From: Micavibrio sp. UBA5572
GTDB lineage: Bacteria > Pseudomonadota > Alphaproteobacteria > Micavibrionales > Micavibrionaceae
Assembly (NCBI GenBank): GCA_002425415.1
Contig: DIMG01000021.1
Span: forward strand, 1-22,250
DNA: 22,250 bases
Direction of reading: 5' to 3'
Shown: positions 14,723 to 22,090 of the stretch, piece after piece
Layout of the letters: each line of letters starts with the position of its first letter
Numbering within the stretch: the first letter of the stretch is position 1
Position numbers and translations under genes: made by a program
The notes under the pieces: model-generated
Database searches by the model: none
Told to the model about the DNA's origin: nothing
Seen by the model: the letters and a program-made list of their open reading frames with translations, nothing else

Positions 14723-15059
14723 TCCCTCCTTTGTTTTATCTTTCAGTTTCATTTTTTATTCTGAAATAATCAAACCGAATTTTTTCATCGGGAAATAATG
14801 TATATGAAGATGGAAAATATGCACCGGATATGTCTATTCTAAGACAAAAGCCGAACGGGAAATGGATAATCATTGACCATATATTTTCATGGGATTTTTT
14901 TCGTATGAAAGACCGGCCGGAAAAATTATTCCGTGAAGGTCTGTCTCAAATGCCGTGGTTGGCGGCTTCATAAAATTTAAGTATGGAAAATAGAAAATTG
15001 CTTGGAATAACGAAATATTTCCATTTGTAACAAAATCCCAAAAGCCTTATAAAGGGCGC
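14723..15059. other. 337-base gap upstream of fabA
   Basis: No confident promoter or RNA gene is seen. A frame without stops ends at TAA 14971-14973. Its only ATG with a run after it (14830) gives 47 residues, MSILRQKPNGKWIIIDHIFS and on, with a very weak ribosome binding site. The frame is protein-like upstream of that ATG as well (VYEDGKYAPD), so it could be a decayed gene rather than a small ORF. In many alphaproteobacteria the iron regulator irr lies here, before fabA; no trace of irr is found. An AT-rich stretch just before fabA gives only a weak promoter match (TTGGAA, 18 bases, TGTAAC). Confidence 0.35.
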
Positions 15060-15608
15060 ATGACTTTGACTCAAGAAAAAGCAGGGTGGGACTTTTCCCC
15101 CAAGGGTGCGTATAGCCGCGAGGATTTGATTGCTTGCGGTGACGGAGAGTTATTTGGCCCGGGCAATGCAAAATTGCCTGCACCGCCAATGCTGATGTTT
15201 GACCGCATTACCCAAATCACCACCGAAGGTGGCGCGTATGGCAAGGGTGAGCTTGTTTCTGAATTCGATATTAAACCCGATTTATGGTTCTTTGAATGCC
15301 ATTTCAAAGGCGATCCTGTTATGCCGGGCTGTTTGGGTCTGGATGCCCTTTGGCAGTTGCTTGGATTTTATCTGGGCTGGACAGGGGCAAAAGGTTCGGG
15401 TCGGGCTTTGGGGCTTGGTGAATTGAAATTCACCGGACAAATTTTACCGGAAACAAAATTGGTAACATACCGTTTGGACATCAAACGCGTTATCAATAGA
15501 TCATTGGTTCTGGGCATTGCCGATGGTCAGGTTCTGGCAGATGGCAAAGTCATTTATGAAGCCAAAGATTTACGCGTTGGATTGTTTGAAAATCCACGTG
15601 CGATGTAA
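15060..15608 (+). CDS. fabA: 3-hydroxydecanoyl-ACP dehydratase/isomerase FabA
   Basis: 182 residues, close to the 172 of E. coli FabA. FabA dehydrates 3-hydroxydecanoyl-ACP and isomerises the trans-2 product to cis-3-decenoyl-ACP, the branch point to unsaturated fatty acids. Catalytic His81 in FFECHFKGDPVMPG and Asp95 in CLGLDALWQLLG are 14 residues apart, exactly as His70 and Asp84 in E. coli. The hot-dog fold continues with LGLGELKFTGQILPE and ends DLRVGLFENPRAM. The ATG at 15060 follows AAAGGG. It is first of the fabA-fabB-fabI group, a common alphaproteobacterial order, with 36 bases to the fabB start. Cytosolic, acts on ACP-bound substrates. Confidence 0.97.
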   Translation: MTLTQEKAGWDFSPKGAYSREDLIACGDGELFGPGNAKLPAPPMLMFDRITQITTEGGAYGKGELVSEFDIKPDLWFFECHFKGDPVMPGCLGLDALWQLLGFYLGWTGAKGSGRALGLGELKFTGQILPETKLVTYRLDIKRVINRSLVLGIADGQVLADGKVIYEAKDLRVGLFENPRAM

Positions 15609-15644
15609 TCGACTATTTTATTCAAAACAGAAAGGATGAGTTCC

Positions 15645-16892
15645 ATGGCCTTATTTCAAGCGAATGGAGTACGCCGCGTTGTTGTCACTGGCATGGGTGT
15701 TGTTTCATGCATTGGAAATTCCGTGACAGAAGTTCTGCATTCCCTGAAAGAGGGAAAATCAGGAATTTCTTTTTCCGAAGATTACGCAGAAAAAGGATTC
15801 CGGTCTCAGGTTTTTGGTCTACCGAAAATAAATTTTGCCGATATGATCGACCGTCGCTTGCTGCGTTTCATGGGGGATTCTGCAGCCTATACGCATATTG
15901 CCATGCAACAGGCGATTGAGGATGCCGGACTGGAAGATCATGAAGTTTCCAACGAACGCTCTGGCGTTGTTGTTGGCTCTGGCGGCCCATCCACCCGTAA
16001 TCAAGTTGAAGCAGCACGCATCACTTTGGAAAGCAGTCCTAAAAAAGTCGGGCCTTTTATGGTGCCGCGTTGTATGTCGTCTACAACTTCGGCAAATCTT
16101 TGCACCAATTATAAAATCAAGGGCGTGAATTATTCGATTTCCTCTGCTTGTTCGACTTCGGCACATTGTATTGGTAACGCAGCCGAAATAATCGCTATGG
16201 GCAAACAAGACATTATGTTTGCTGGCGGTGGCGAAGAACTGGATTGGACATTGTCAGTTTTGTTTGACGGCATGGGCGCGATGTCGTCCAAATATAACGC
16301 AACACCTGAAAAAGCTTCCCGCGCTTATGATGCAGACCGTGATGGTTTCGTCATTGCTGGCGGTGGCGGCATGCTGGTTTTGGAAGATTACGATCATGCC
16401 AAAGCCAGAGGCGCAAAAATTTATGGCGAGCTTGTGGGCTATGGTGCAACCTCTGACGGCGCAGACATGGTTGCTCCAAATGGAGAAGGCGCTGTTCGGT
16501 GTATGAAACAAGCTTTGTCTTCATGCGAACAGCCAGTCAGCTATATCAACTCACACGGAACAAGTACGCCCGTGGGCGATGTCACCGAACTCAAAGCCAT
16601 CCGCGAAGTTTTTGAACCTCGTGAACAGGATATACCTGCCATTTCATCAACCAAATCAATGACGGGGCATTCGTTGGGCGCAACCGGCGTTCAAGAAGCA
16701 ATCTATTCATTGCTGATGATGAAAGAACGGTTTATCGCCCCAAGTATCAATATTGAAAATCTGGATGAAGTCGCAAAAAATATGCCGATTGCGCGTCAAC
16801 GGATTGATAATGTCGACCATAAAACCATCCTTTCGAATAGCTTCGGCTTTGGTGGAACAAACTGCTCTCTGGCTTTTGCCTCTGCGGAATAA
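15645..16892 (+). CDS. fabB: 3-oxoacyl-ACP synthase I (KAS I) FabB
   Basis: 415 residues from ATG 15645. An ATG at 15636 lies directly against the AAAGG site, while 15645 has it at a proper distance, so the inner start is preferred. FabB condenses malonyl-ACP with acyl-ACP and is needed to elongate the cis-unsaturated intermediate made by FabA. The KAS catalytic triad is visible: Cys169 in SSACSTSAHCIG, His304 in INSHGTSTPVGD and His342 in SMTGHSLGATGVQEAIYSLL, with Lys337 nearby. The C terminus has SFGFGGTNCSLAF. KAS I rather than FabF is supported by the GVQEAIYSLL segment and by pairing with FabA. FabI follows after 30 AT-rich bases, so it is probably in the same operon. Confidence 0.96.
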   Translation: MALFQANGVRRVVVTGMGVVSCIGNSVTEVLHSLKEGKSGISFSEDYAEKGFRSQVFGLPKINFADMIDRRLLRFMGDSAAYTHIAMQQAIEDAGLEDHEVSNERSGVVVGSGGPSTRNQVEAARITLESSPKKVGPFMVPRCMSSTTSANLCTNYKIKGVNYSISSACSTSAHCIGNAAEIIAMGKQDIMFAGGGEELDWTLSVLFDGMGAMSSKYNATPEKASRAYDADRDGFVIAGGGGMLVLEDYDHAKARGAKIYGELVGYGATSDGADMVAPNGEGAVRCMKQALSSCEQPVSYINSHGTSTPVGDVTELKAIREVFEPREQDIPAISSTKSMTGHSLGATGVQEAIYSLLMMKERFIAPSINIENLDEVAKNMPIARQRIDNVDHKTILSNSFGFGGTNCSLAFASAE

Positions 16893-16922
16893 AAAAGTAT
16901 AAATATAAAAAAGTAGGTAGAA

Positions 16923-17735
16923 ATGAACGATCTAATGAAAGGCAAGCGTGGCGTAGTCATGGGCGTTGCCAACGGCTATTCGATTGCTTGGGGAATTGCC
17001 AAAGCCTGCGCGGAACAAGGCGCAGAAATGGCTTTCACCTATCAAGGTGACCAATTTAAAAAACGGGTCGAGCCATTGGCAGCAGAAATCGGCGTCAAAA
17101 CCTTGATTGATTGCGATGTCAGCAACATGGACGATCTGGATCGTGCTTTTTCACAAATTGAAAAAGAATTCGGTACGATTGATTTCATTGTTCACTCGAT
17201 TGCCTTCTCGAATAAAGAAGAACTCAAAGGCCGTTACGTGGATACCAGCCTTGATAACTTCCTCTTATCGATGAATATATCCTGCTATTCCTTTACTGCC
17301 GTGATGAAACGCGCAGCCCCGTTGATGAAAAATGGCGGCTCTGCAATAACACTCACATATTACGGCGCAGAAAAAGTTATGCCGAATTATAACGTCATGG
17401 GCGTTGCCAAAGCTGCTCTTGAAGCGTCCGTTCGTTATCTCGCGGTTGATTTAGGGCAAGACAATATTCGCGTCAATTCTATTTCTGCCGGTCCGATGCG
17501 GACTTTGGCGGGTTCTGCCATAGGCTCTGCGCGTAAGACGTTTAAATACAATGCTATGACCGCGCCGCTACAGCGGTCGGTTGGCTTGGAAGAGCTTGGC
17601 AATACCGGAGTCTATTTACTCTCTGATATGTCGTCGGCTGTCACGGGTGAAATTCACTTTGTCGATTGTGGTTTTAATGTTGTCGGCATGTGCCCGTCCG
17701 ATCGTTGGGACGAGCTGATGAATGACGGGGAATAA
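16923..17735 (+). CDS. fabI: Enoyl-ACP reductase FabI (NADH)
   Basis: 270 residues. FabI reduces trans-2-enoyl-ACP as the last step of each elongation cycle. The short-chain dehydrogenase fold carries the FabI form of the nucleotide loop, GVANGYSIAWGIAKA, and the catalytic set Tyr146, Tyr156 and Lys163 in TYYGAEKVMPNYNVMGVAK. These are at the same numbers as in E. coli FabI. The substrate loop reads SAGPMRTLAGSAI. Family knowledge marks FabI as the target of triclosan and related drugs; no resistance change can be judged by eye. The ATG at 16923 follows GTAGGTAGAA. The gene ends 12 bases before the convergent methyltransferase gene, and no terminator hairpin is seen between them. Confidence 0.97.
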   Translation: MNDLMKGKRGVVMGVANGYSIAWGIAKACAEQGAEMAFTYQGDQFKKRVEPLAAEIGVKTLIDCDVSNMDDLDRAFSQIEKEFGTIDFIVHSIAFSNKEELKGRYVDTSLDNFLLSMNISCYSFTAVMKRAAPLMKNGGSAITLTYYGAEKVMPNYNVMGVAKAALEASVRYLAVDLGQDNIRVNSISAGPMRTLAGSAIGSARKTFKYNAMTAPLQRSVGLEELGNTGVYLLSDMSSAVTGEIHFVDCGFNVVGMCPSDRWDELMNDGE

Positions 17736-17747
17736 AACAAGAATAAA

Positions 17748-18911
17748 TTATAAACTCAACACTTTTTCCAAATGATGGTGGCCAATTCCGAAATAGGTTT
17801 TGGCTGCTTTTATTTTGTCCAACAGGGCAGGGTCACGAGCGGCATTCTCATTTCGCGTGGCGACAATTAAAACATTTTTGGGTGTATGGGCATCGGAAAT
17901 AAATTCAAAAACCTTGGTCGAATATCCGCAATATTCCAAAATCAACGCCCGCAATCCGTCTGTCACCATTTCGGCCTGACGTTCCAGAAAAATCCCGTGG
18001 TGAAGCAAAAAATCCAGATCATTTGAAGTTTTGTTTTTCTCAATCTCACAGCGAATTTGTTTGTGACAACACGGCGCAACAACGATCAATTCGGCTTTGG
18101 CTTCAATGCCTTTGGCAATGGCATCATCGGTGGCCGTATCACAGGCATGAAGCGCAATCAGGATATTCGCATCCGTACAATCAAACCCGTCAATCGTGCC
18201 TTCGGCAAAAGTCAAACCTGTGAAGTTGGATTTTTCGGCAATACGGTTGCACAGATTAACCAGATCGCCGCGAAACTCAACGCCTGTTACTTGCGCAGAA
18301 ATACTTTGTGATTGCAGGTAATCATACAAAGCAAAGGTCAAATATCCTTTGCCTGCCCCCATATCGACAATTTTTTTAATTTTATCGGAGGAAATGTTTT
18401 TAATCAGCCCACTTAAAATTTCGACATATTTATTGATCTGGCGGTATTTATCTTGTGCATTTTTATAAACTTTTCCTGTGTCATCGGTAATGTTCAATTC
18501 ATGCAAATAATCTTTGCCCTCCGTTCCGATCAACCTGTTTTTTTGACGGTCATGGTCGGAAGAGAGTAGTTCTTTATGGGTCGCAGATTTGGTTTTGAGT
18601 GTTTTCTTTTCTAACACCAGATCAAATTGTGTTGTAAACAGCGTTGCGGAGTGAAACCCGTCACACAAAGCATCCTCAATCATCTCAAGGGCTTCAGAAA
18701 AGTTATAATTTTTAACAATGTCACGGGTCTTGAAACGATAGGTGAAGCTCAGCTTGTCTTCGCGCTTCACTTTTATTTTTCGAATATGGATGTTTCGCAT
18801 ACCTGGCTCATCACCGGAATATGATCCCAATGAAATTTTTGCAAAACTTCCGTCCTGCAAGCTTGTATCAATGGCCAAAACAAATTCGGTAACAAAGAAA
18901 GGCGCAGCCAT
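17748..18911 (-). CDS. SAM-dependent methyltransferase (Methyltransf_32-like)
   Basis: 387 residues. The N-terminal ~140 residues are unlike any domain I recognise and include a charged helical stretch. From about residue 165 a Rossmann methyltransferase core follows: KKIVDMGAGKGYLTFALYDY (motif I, SAM binding), VTGVEFRGDLVNLCNRIA (acidic strand-2 residue), then ILIALHACDTATDDAI and LIVVAPCCHKQI. The HACDTATD and PCCHKQ pair is the signature of the Methyltransf_32 group, related to eukaryotic METTL25/RRNAD1-like proteins. The substrate is unknown; an RNA or protein target is only a guess. It starts three bases after the stop of the cold-shock gene, so the two are co-transcribed. Its end meets fabI tail to tail. 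Confidence 0.85.
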   Translation of the reverse strand: MAAPFFVTEFVLAIDTSLQDGSFAKISLGSYSGDEPGMRNIHIRKIKVKREDKLSFTYRFKTRDIVKNYNFSEALEMIEDALCDGFHSATLFTTQFDLVLEKKTLKTKSATHKELLSSDHDRQKNRLIGTEGKDYLHELNITDDTGKVYKNAQDKYRQINKYVEILSGLIKNISSDKIKKIVDMGAGKGYLTFALYDYLQSQSISAQVTGVEFRGDLVNLCNRIAEKSNFTGLTFAEGTIDGFDCTDANILIALHACDTATDDAIAKGIEAKAELIVVAPCCHKQIRCEIEKNKTSNDLDFLLHHGIFLERQAEMVTDGLRALILEYCGYSTKVFEFISDAHTPKNVLIVATRNENAARDPALLDKIKAAKTYFGIGHHHLEKVLSL

Positions 18912-18914
18912 AAC

Positions 18915-19127
18915 CTACGCCGCATCAATCAGAACAATATTGATGGCGGAAACTTTATCGCCTTCGCTGTGAAGATCAAAATTGATTTTTTGTCCTGCGG
19001 TAAGGGTCGTTAATCCCGCAGCCTGTAATGCGCTGATATGGACATAAACGTTATTGCCGCCGTCTTCAGGAGCAATAAAACCGTAACCACGATCATCTTT
19101 AAACAATACAACATTTCCAATAGTCAT
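18915..19127 (-). CDS. Cold-shock domain protein (CspA family)
   Basis: 70 residues from the ATG at 19127, which follows AAAGGA at good spacing; a TTG two codons upstream is less likely. The single OB-fold domain shows RNP1 as RGYGFIAPEDGG and RNP2 as VYVHISALQAAGL. Such proteins bind single-stranded RNA or DNA and act as RNA chaperones in the cytosol. The sequence lacks the usual K-W-F start of CspA (here GNVVLFKDDRG), with Leu in place of Trp before the Phe, which should lower aromatic stacking with nucleic acid. It lies directly upstream of the methyltransferase gene and just downstream of an unrecognised gene. Cold induction cannot be inferred without the 5' leader structure. Confidence 0.9.
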   Translation of the reverse strand: MTIGNVVLFKDDRGYGFIAPEDGGNNVYVHISALQAAGLTTLTAGQKINFDLHSEGDKVSAINIVLIDAA

Positions 19128-19164
19128 TTTCAATTATCCTTTATGTTAAAATTAGAGGAGGATA

Positions 19165-19458
19165 TTAACGCGCCAATTTATAAGGCTTGCCTTGCGCGAT
19201 TGATGTTCTTTTTCGGCGGATCATATCGCCTGTTTTGACCTTGATCGGGGCAGGGGCAGGCGAGATTTTTTCAACCTCCATCACTTCCAATTCTATAACT
19301 TCATGAACGGCAACAACTTTGGCGATAATGCGTTGCTCACCGATGACATCACGTTTTCCTCGTGGCTTGTTGGGCTCCGCCCATAACGGCTCATTCCATT
19401 TTATAATATCACCCATAATAGGGGAGATGCATGCGAGCCAATTAGGTTTATCTGTCAT
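19165..19458 (-). CDS. Unrecognised small protein, 97 aa
   Basis: Starts MTDKPNWLACISPIMGDIIK from the ATG at 19458, with a weak AAGACGAT upstream. The middle is predicted beta-rich (GEQRIIAKVVAVHEVIELEV), followed by a Pro/Ala linker (SPAPAPIKVKTG) and a strongly basic tail, MIRRKRTSIAQGKPYKLAR. The basic end could contact nucleic acid, and the next gene on the same strand is a cold-shock protein, but no known domain is recognised. It is the first gene of a likely three-gene leftward operon, with the methyltransferase last. Spacing to the cold-shock ATG is 37 bases. The frame and codon use look ordinary for the window. Confidence 0.6.
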   Translation of the reverse strand: MTDKPNWLACISPIMGDIIKWNEPLWAEPNKPRGKRDVIGEQRIIAKVVAVHEVIELEVMEVEKISPAPAPIKVKTGDMIRRKRTSIAQGKPYKLAR

Positions 19459-19584
19459 ATCGTCTTCATTCCGAATGTTAAGGAAATACTCTATATCAAT
19501 ATCAGGCCTATGTATTCAAGTTTATAGTGATAATCACCACCAGACTCTTCGTTTCAGAGCCTGTTTGTGCAAAAACCCGCCAGA

Positions 19585-19612
19585 TTGACAATTGCTATAG
19601 GGTGGGTACATT
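19585..19612 (+). promoter_or_regulatory. Probable promoter for the permease operon
   Basis: A perfect TTGACA (19585-19590), a 16-base spacer and TACATT (19607-19612, four of six matches to TATAAT). A separate perfect palindrome, GTGATAATCAC (19527-19537), lies in the same 188-base divergent region and could be an operator, with no regulator gene adjacent. The start codon at 19647 has only a weak ribosome binding site. Confidence 0.5.
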
Positions 19613-19646
19613 GGGCATTATAGATACACAAGAGAAATAATCTCAA

Positions 19647-20615
19647 ATGCTTGAGCTTTTCACCTATCTTGCTGATTTCCTGACCTATAGCGTGTTTGGA
19701 CTTCAAAAAGAAACCAAATTGGCAGATGCTATTCACTTCTTTGTCGAAGATACGACCAAGATCTTCTTTTTGCTGGCTTTGATGATTTATATCATCGGCT
19801 TTGCGCGGTCGTACGTGTCACCTGAAAAAGTGCGCCTGTGGTTGACAGGAAAAAACCGTTTGACGGGATATGTTCTGGCGGCAATGCTGGGGGCTGTAAC
19901 TCCGTTTTGTTCTTGCTCGTCCGTGCCATTATTCATCGGCTTCTTATCGGCAGGCATTCCGCTTGGGGTGACGATGGCCTTTCTTATAACCTCCCCGTTG
20001 GTTAACGAGGTTGCTGTCGTCCTGCTGGGAAATGCATTGGGACTGAAATTTACATTTCTTTATGTGGGGACGGGTCTTTCTCTTGGGGTTCTGGGGGGAT
20101 TTATAATTGATCTTTTCAAACTCGATAAATGGGTCGAACCGTATGTCTGGCAGATCAAAATGCCAACGCCGGAAACAGTCGAAGAGACTGCTGGTTGGAA
20201 ATGGCGCGAAAAATTAGCACGCGGTGAAGCACTGGATATTATCAAACGCGTATGGCTTTACGTTCTGATTGGCGTGGGGCTTGGGGCTGGACTGCACGGG
20301 TTTGTTCCTCGCGAATGGTTCTTGGAACATGCAGGGGCAGATAACCCGCTTGGTGTTCCATTGGCAGTTTTGTTGGGGATTCCTCTTTATTCCAATGCAA
20401 CAGGTATTATTCCGGTTGCCGAGGTGCTGATAAACAAAGGTGTCCCCGTTGGCACTATTCTGGCCTTTCTTATGAGCATCGTGGCAATTTCATTGCCTGA
20501 ATTGTTGATTTTGCGCAAAGTTTTAAAACCTCAAATGCTGATTTTCTTCGTAGGATTTCTTTTTGTGGCTTTTATCAGTGTTGGTTATTTGTTTAATTTT
20601 ATTTTCGGAGGTTAA
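19647..20615 (+). CDS. Permease of the DUF318/ArsP (COG0701) family
   Basis: 322 residues, with about eight hydrophobic helices (FFLLALMIYIIGFARSY, YVLAAMLGAVTPFCSCSSVP, LGVTMAFLITSPLVNEVAVV, FLYVGTGLSLGVLGGFIIDLF and others). The signature TPFCSCSSVPLFIGFLSAGI is diagnostic of this permease family. A cytoplasmic loop of about 40 residues separates the two halves, and the C-terminal half repeats the pattern with GIPLYSNATGIIPVAEVLI. Some members export trivalent organoarsenicals (ArsP), many are unassigned, so the substrate is open. The two Cys in FCSC could bind metalloid. A thioredoxin-fold gene follows after two bases, an arrangement often seen with this family. No arsR or arsC is in the window, which weakens a specific arsenic call. 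Confidence 0.88.
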   Translation: MLELFTYLADFLTYSVFGLQKETKLADAIHFFVEDTTKIFFLLALMIYIIGFARSYVSPEKVRLWLTGKNRLTGYVLAAMLGAVTPFCSCSSVPLFIGFLSAGIPLGVTMAFLITSPLVNEVAVVLLGNALGLKFTFLYVGTGLSLGVLGGFIIDLFKLDKWVEPYVWQIKMPTPETVEETAGWKWREKLARGEALDIIKRVWLYVLIGVGLGAGLHGFVPREWFLEHAGADNPLGVPLAVLLGIPLYSNATGIIPVAEVLINKGVPVGTILAFLMSIVAISLPELLILRKVLKPQMLIFFVGFLFVAFISVGYLFNFIFGG

Positions 20616-20617
20616 TC

Positions 20618-20857
20618 ATGGAAATCACTGTTTTCGGCAAGGGGTGTTCGCGGTGCGAGTCAACTATCCATAGAATAGAAAGTGAAGCCCAAGATCTTGG
20701 CGTGCCGGTCACGATTACAAAAATCACAGATGAAATTGAAATCATCCAAAATGGCATCATGACAACACCAGCCGTTAAAATTGATAACAAAATTGTTCAT
20801 TCAGGCGGAATACCGTCTATTGAAGCAGTCCAATCATGGCTGAGAGCAACAGTCTAA
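20618..20857 (+). CDS. Small thioredoxin-fold redox protein
   Basis: 79 residues. The N terminus reads MEITVFGKGCSRCESTIHRI, with a CxxC pair at Cys10 and Cys13, and the cis-proline motif is in IMTTPAVKIDNKIVHSGG. This matches the small 'redox-active disulfide protein 2' group, of the thioredoxin fold but shorter than thioredoxin. The strong GGAGG ribosome binding site lies inside the end of the permease gene, so the two are co-translated. The protein has no signal peptide, so it would work in the cytosol, perhaps keeping the permease cysteines reduced or passing a thiol-bound substrate. That partner role is inference from the pairing; there is no direct evidence. Confidence 0.85.
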   Translation: MEITVFGKGCSRCESTIHRIESEAQDLGVPVTITKITDEIEIIQNGIMTTPAVKIDNKIVHSGGIPSIEAVQSWLRATV

Positions 20858-20994
20858 AACTAGACAGAATTATAAAAATAAATAAAATCAGGATGCATGA
20901 GGGAAAAACCAATATTTTATATTCAAAAATACGGAAATTCATAATACACATATAAAACGAAAGAAACGATGAATATAAAAAATAGGGAATGGTT

Positions 20995-21978
20995 ATGTTA
21001 AAAAATGAAATCACTAAGGCTAGCACAATCGGGGAAGAGGAATTCAAGGAGTTTGTTATTCAGCTTCATAACATCTCACGCACTTATGATGGTTCTGCTC
21101 AACGACGTGATATGTTTGCAAAGGCGATTTCAGCCATTAAAACGTTTATATCACCATTTGCCGAACATAATTCTATGAGTGAATCCGAGTGTTTATCTTC
21201 CTTTGCTCAAAAATACCACACGGTATTTGGTCAAGATTTTCGTCTGCAAAGATTTTACGATATGGCGTTTCAATCCATGATTCCCGATCTGCCACAACAG
21301 GAAGAATCACCAACCAATATAGTAGCCTTACTCGAAAAAATTGAATCCCTAAGAGTAGAAGCGGATGTTTTTGAACAGGCAATCACATTGGGAATATCTG
21401 ACAGTCAACAGGTCGTCGGGTATTATCCGCGCCTTGCTTGTGTGTTGCAGGTTCTTTTCGATCAAGGAACGTGTTTGCAGGATGTCAGCCTTCAATTTAA
21501 TAAGGCAGATTCAGTCTCTGATTTAAATGCGGGCTATATCCTTATTTCCATTCCGGATCGCAATTGCCAGATCCTTGTTAGTGATAGGCAAAACCGTCCT
21601 GCCTACTGGCATAATGGCATAAAATCACGCGAATTTTGGTTGAAAAATAATTTGAAAAGCCTATCTGCTGAGACAGATACGCATCGGTTAGAAATCGACA
21701 CACTAAATAATTTATATAAAAGTTTGGCTGAAAATTTACCAGAATGTAGATATCTTCAGGTGCCAGGTTACGTAACAAGGAATAATGATCTTGTTCCAGT
21801 TCAAACCTTTCCTATTCCTTTGGAAAAGTTTTGGGATCTGCGCCGCCGCGATAGCCAGACTATCTATCCAGCGGCTTTCCCTGCTTTGAATAGAGAAACG
21901 CCTTTTGTTGCAAATGGAAATAAGGCTCAACAAACGCGCTATCATGTTACATCTGGTGCAGAAATGGCTCCATTCTGA
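20995..21978 (+). CDS. Unrecognised soluble protein, 327 aa
   Basis: The ATG at 20995 has GGGA seven bases upstream; an ATG at 20989 lies too close to that site. The product starts MLKNEITKASTIGEEEFKEF. Its first third is helical and charged, with a run of Glu/Gln (LPQQEESPTNIVALLEKIES); the middle is mixed (VVGYYPRLACVLQVLFDQGT and AGYILISIPDRNCQILVSDR); and the end is Pro/Arg-rich. There is no signal peptide, no membrane helix and no recognisable active-site motif. The leader between the preceding gene and this one (20858-20994) is AT-rich without a clear promoter. The gene stands alone before a secreted-protein gene about 110 bases away. I cannot assign a function. Confidence 0.7.
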   Translation: MLKNEITKASTIGEEEFKEFVIQLHNISRTYDGSAQRRDMFAKAISAIKTFISPFAEHNSMSESECLSSFAQKYHTVFGQDFRLQRFYDMAFQSMIPDLPQQEESPTNIVALLEKIESLRVEADVFEQAITLGISDSQQVVGYYPRLACVLQVLFDQGTCLQDVSLQFNKADSVSDLNAGYILISIPDRNCQILVSDRQNRPAYWHNGIKSREFWLKNNLKSLSAETDTHRLEIDTLNNLYKSLAENLPECRYLQVPGYVTRNNDLVPVQTFPIPLEKFWDLRRRDSQTIYPAAFPALNRETPFVANGNKAQQTRYHVTSGAEMAPF

Positions 21979-22090
21979 CCATTTGACTGTATTTTGGTCT
22001 TGACGAAGGGCTGTGGACAGTTAGGATGGAACTACCTGAAAATGGAATATGGAAGGCCTGAAACGAACCTTTCCTTAAAAGGATTCTATA

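Noticed and set aside
17736..17747. Terminator between fabI and the convergent methyltransferase
   Set aside because: Only 12 bases and no inverted repeat.
22012..22020. TGTGGACAG as another DnaA box
   Set aside because: Only a partial match to the consensus and no neighbouring copy.
22072..22083. Inverted repeat TCCTT-AA-AAGGA around the ribosome binding site of the last gene
   Set aside because: The stem is five A/T-rich pairs with a two-base loop, too weak to claim regulation.
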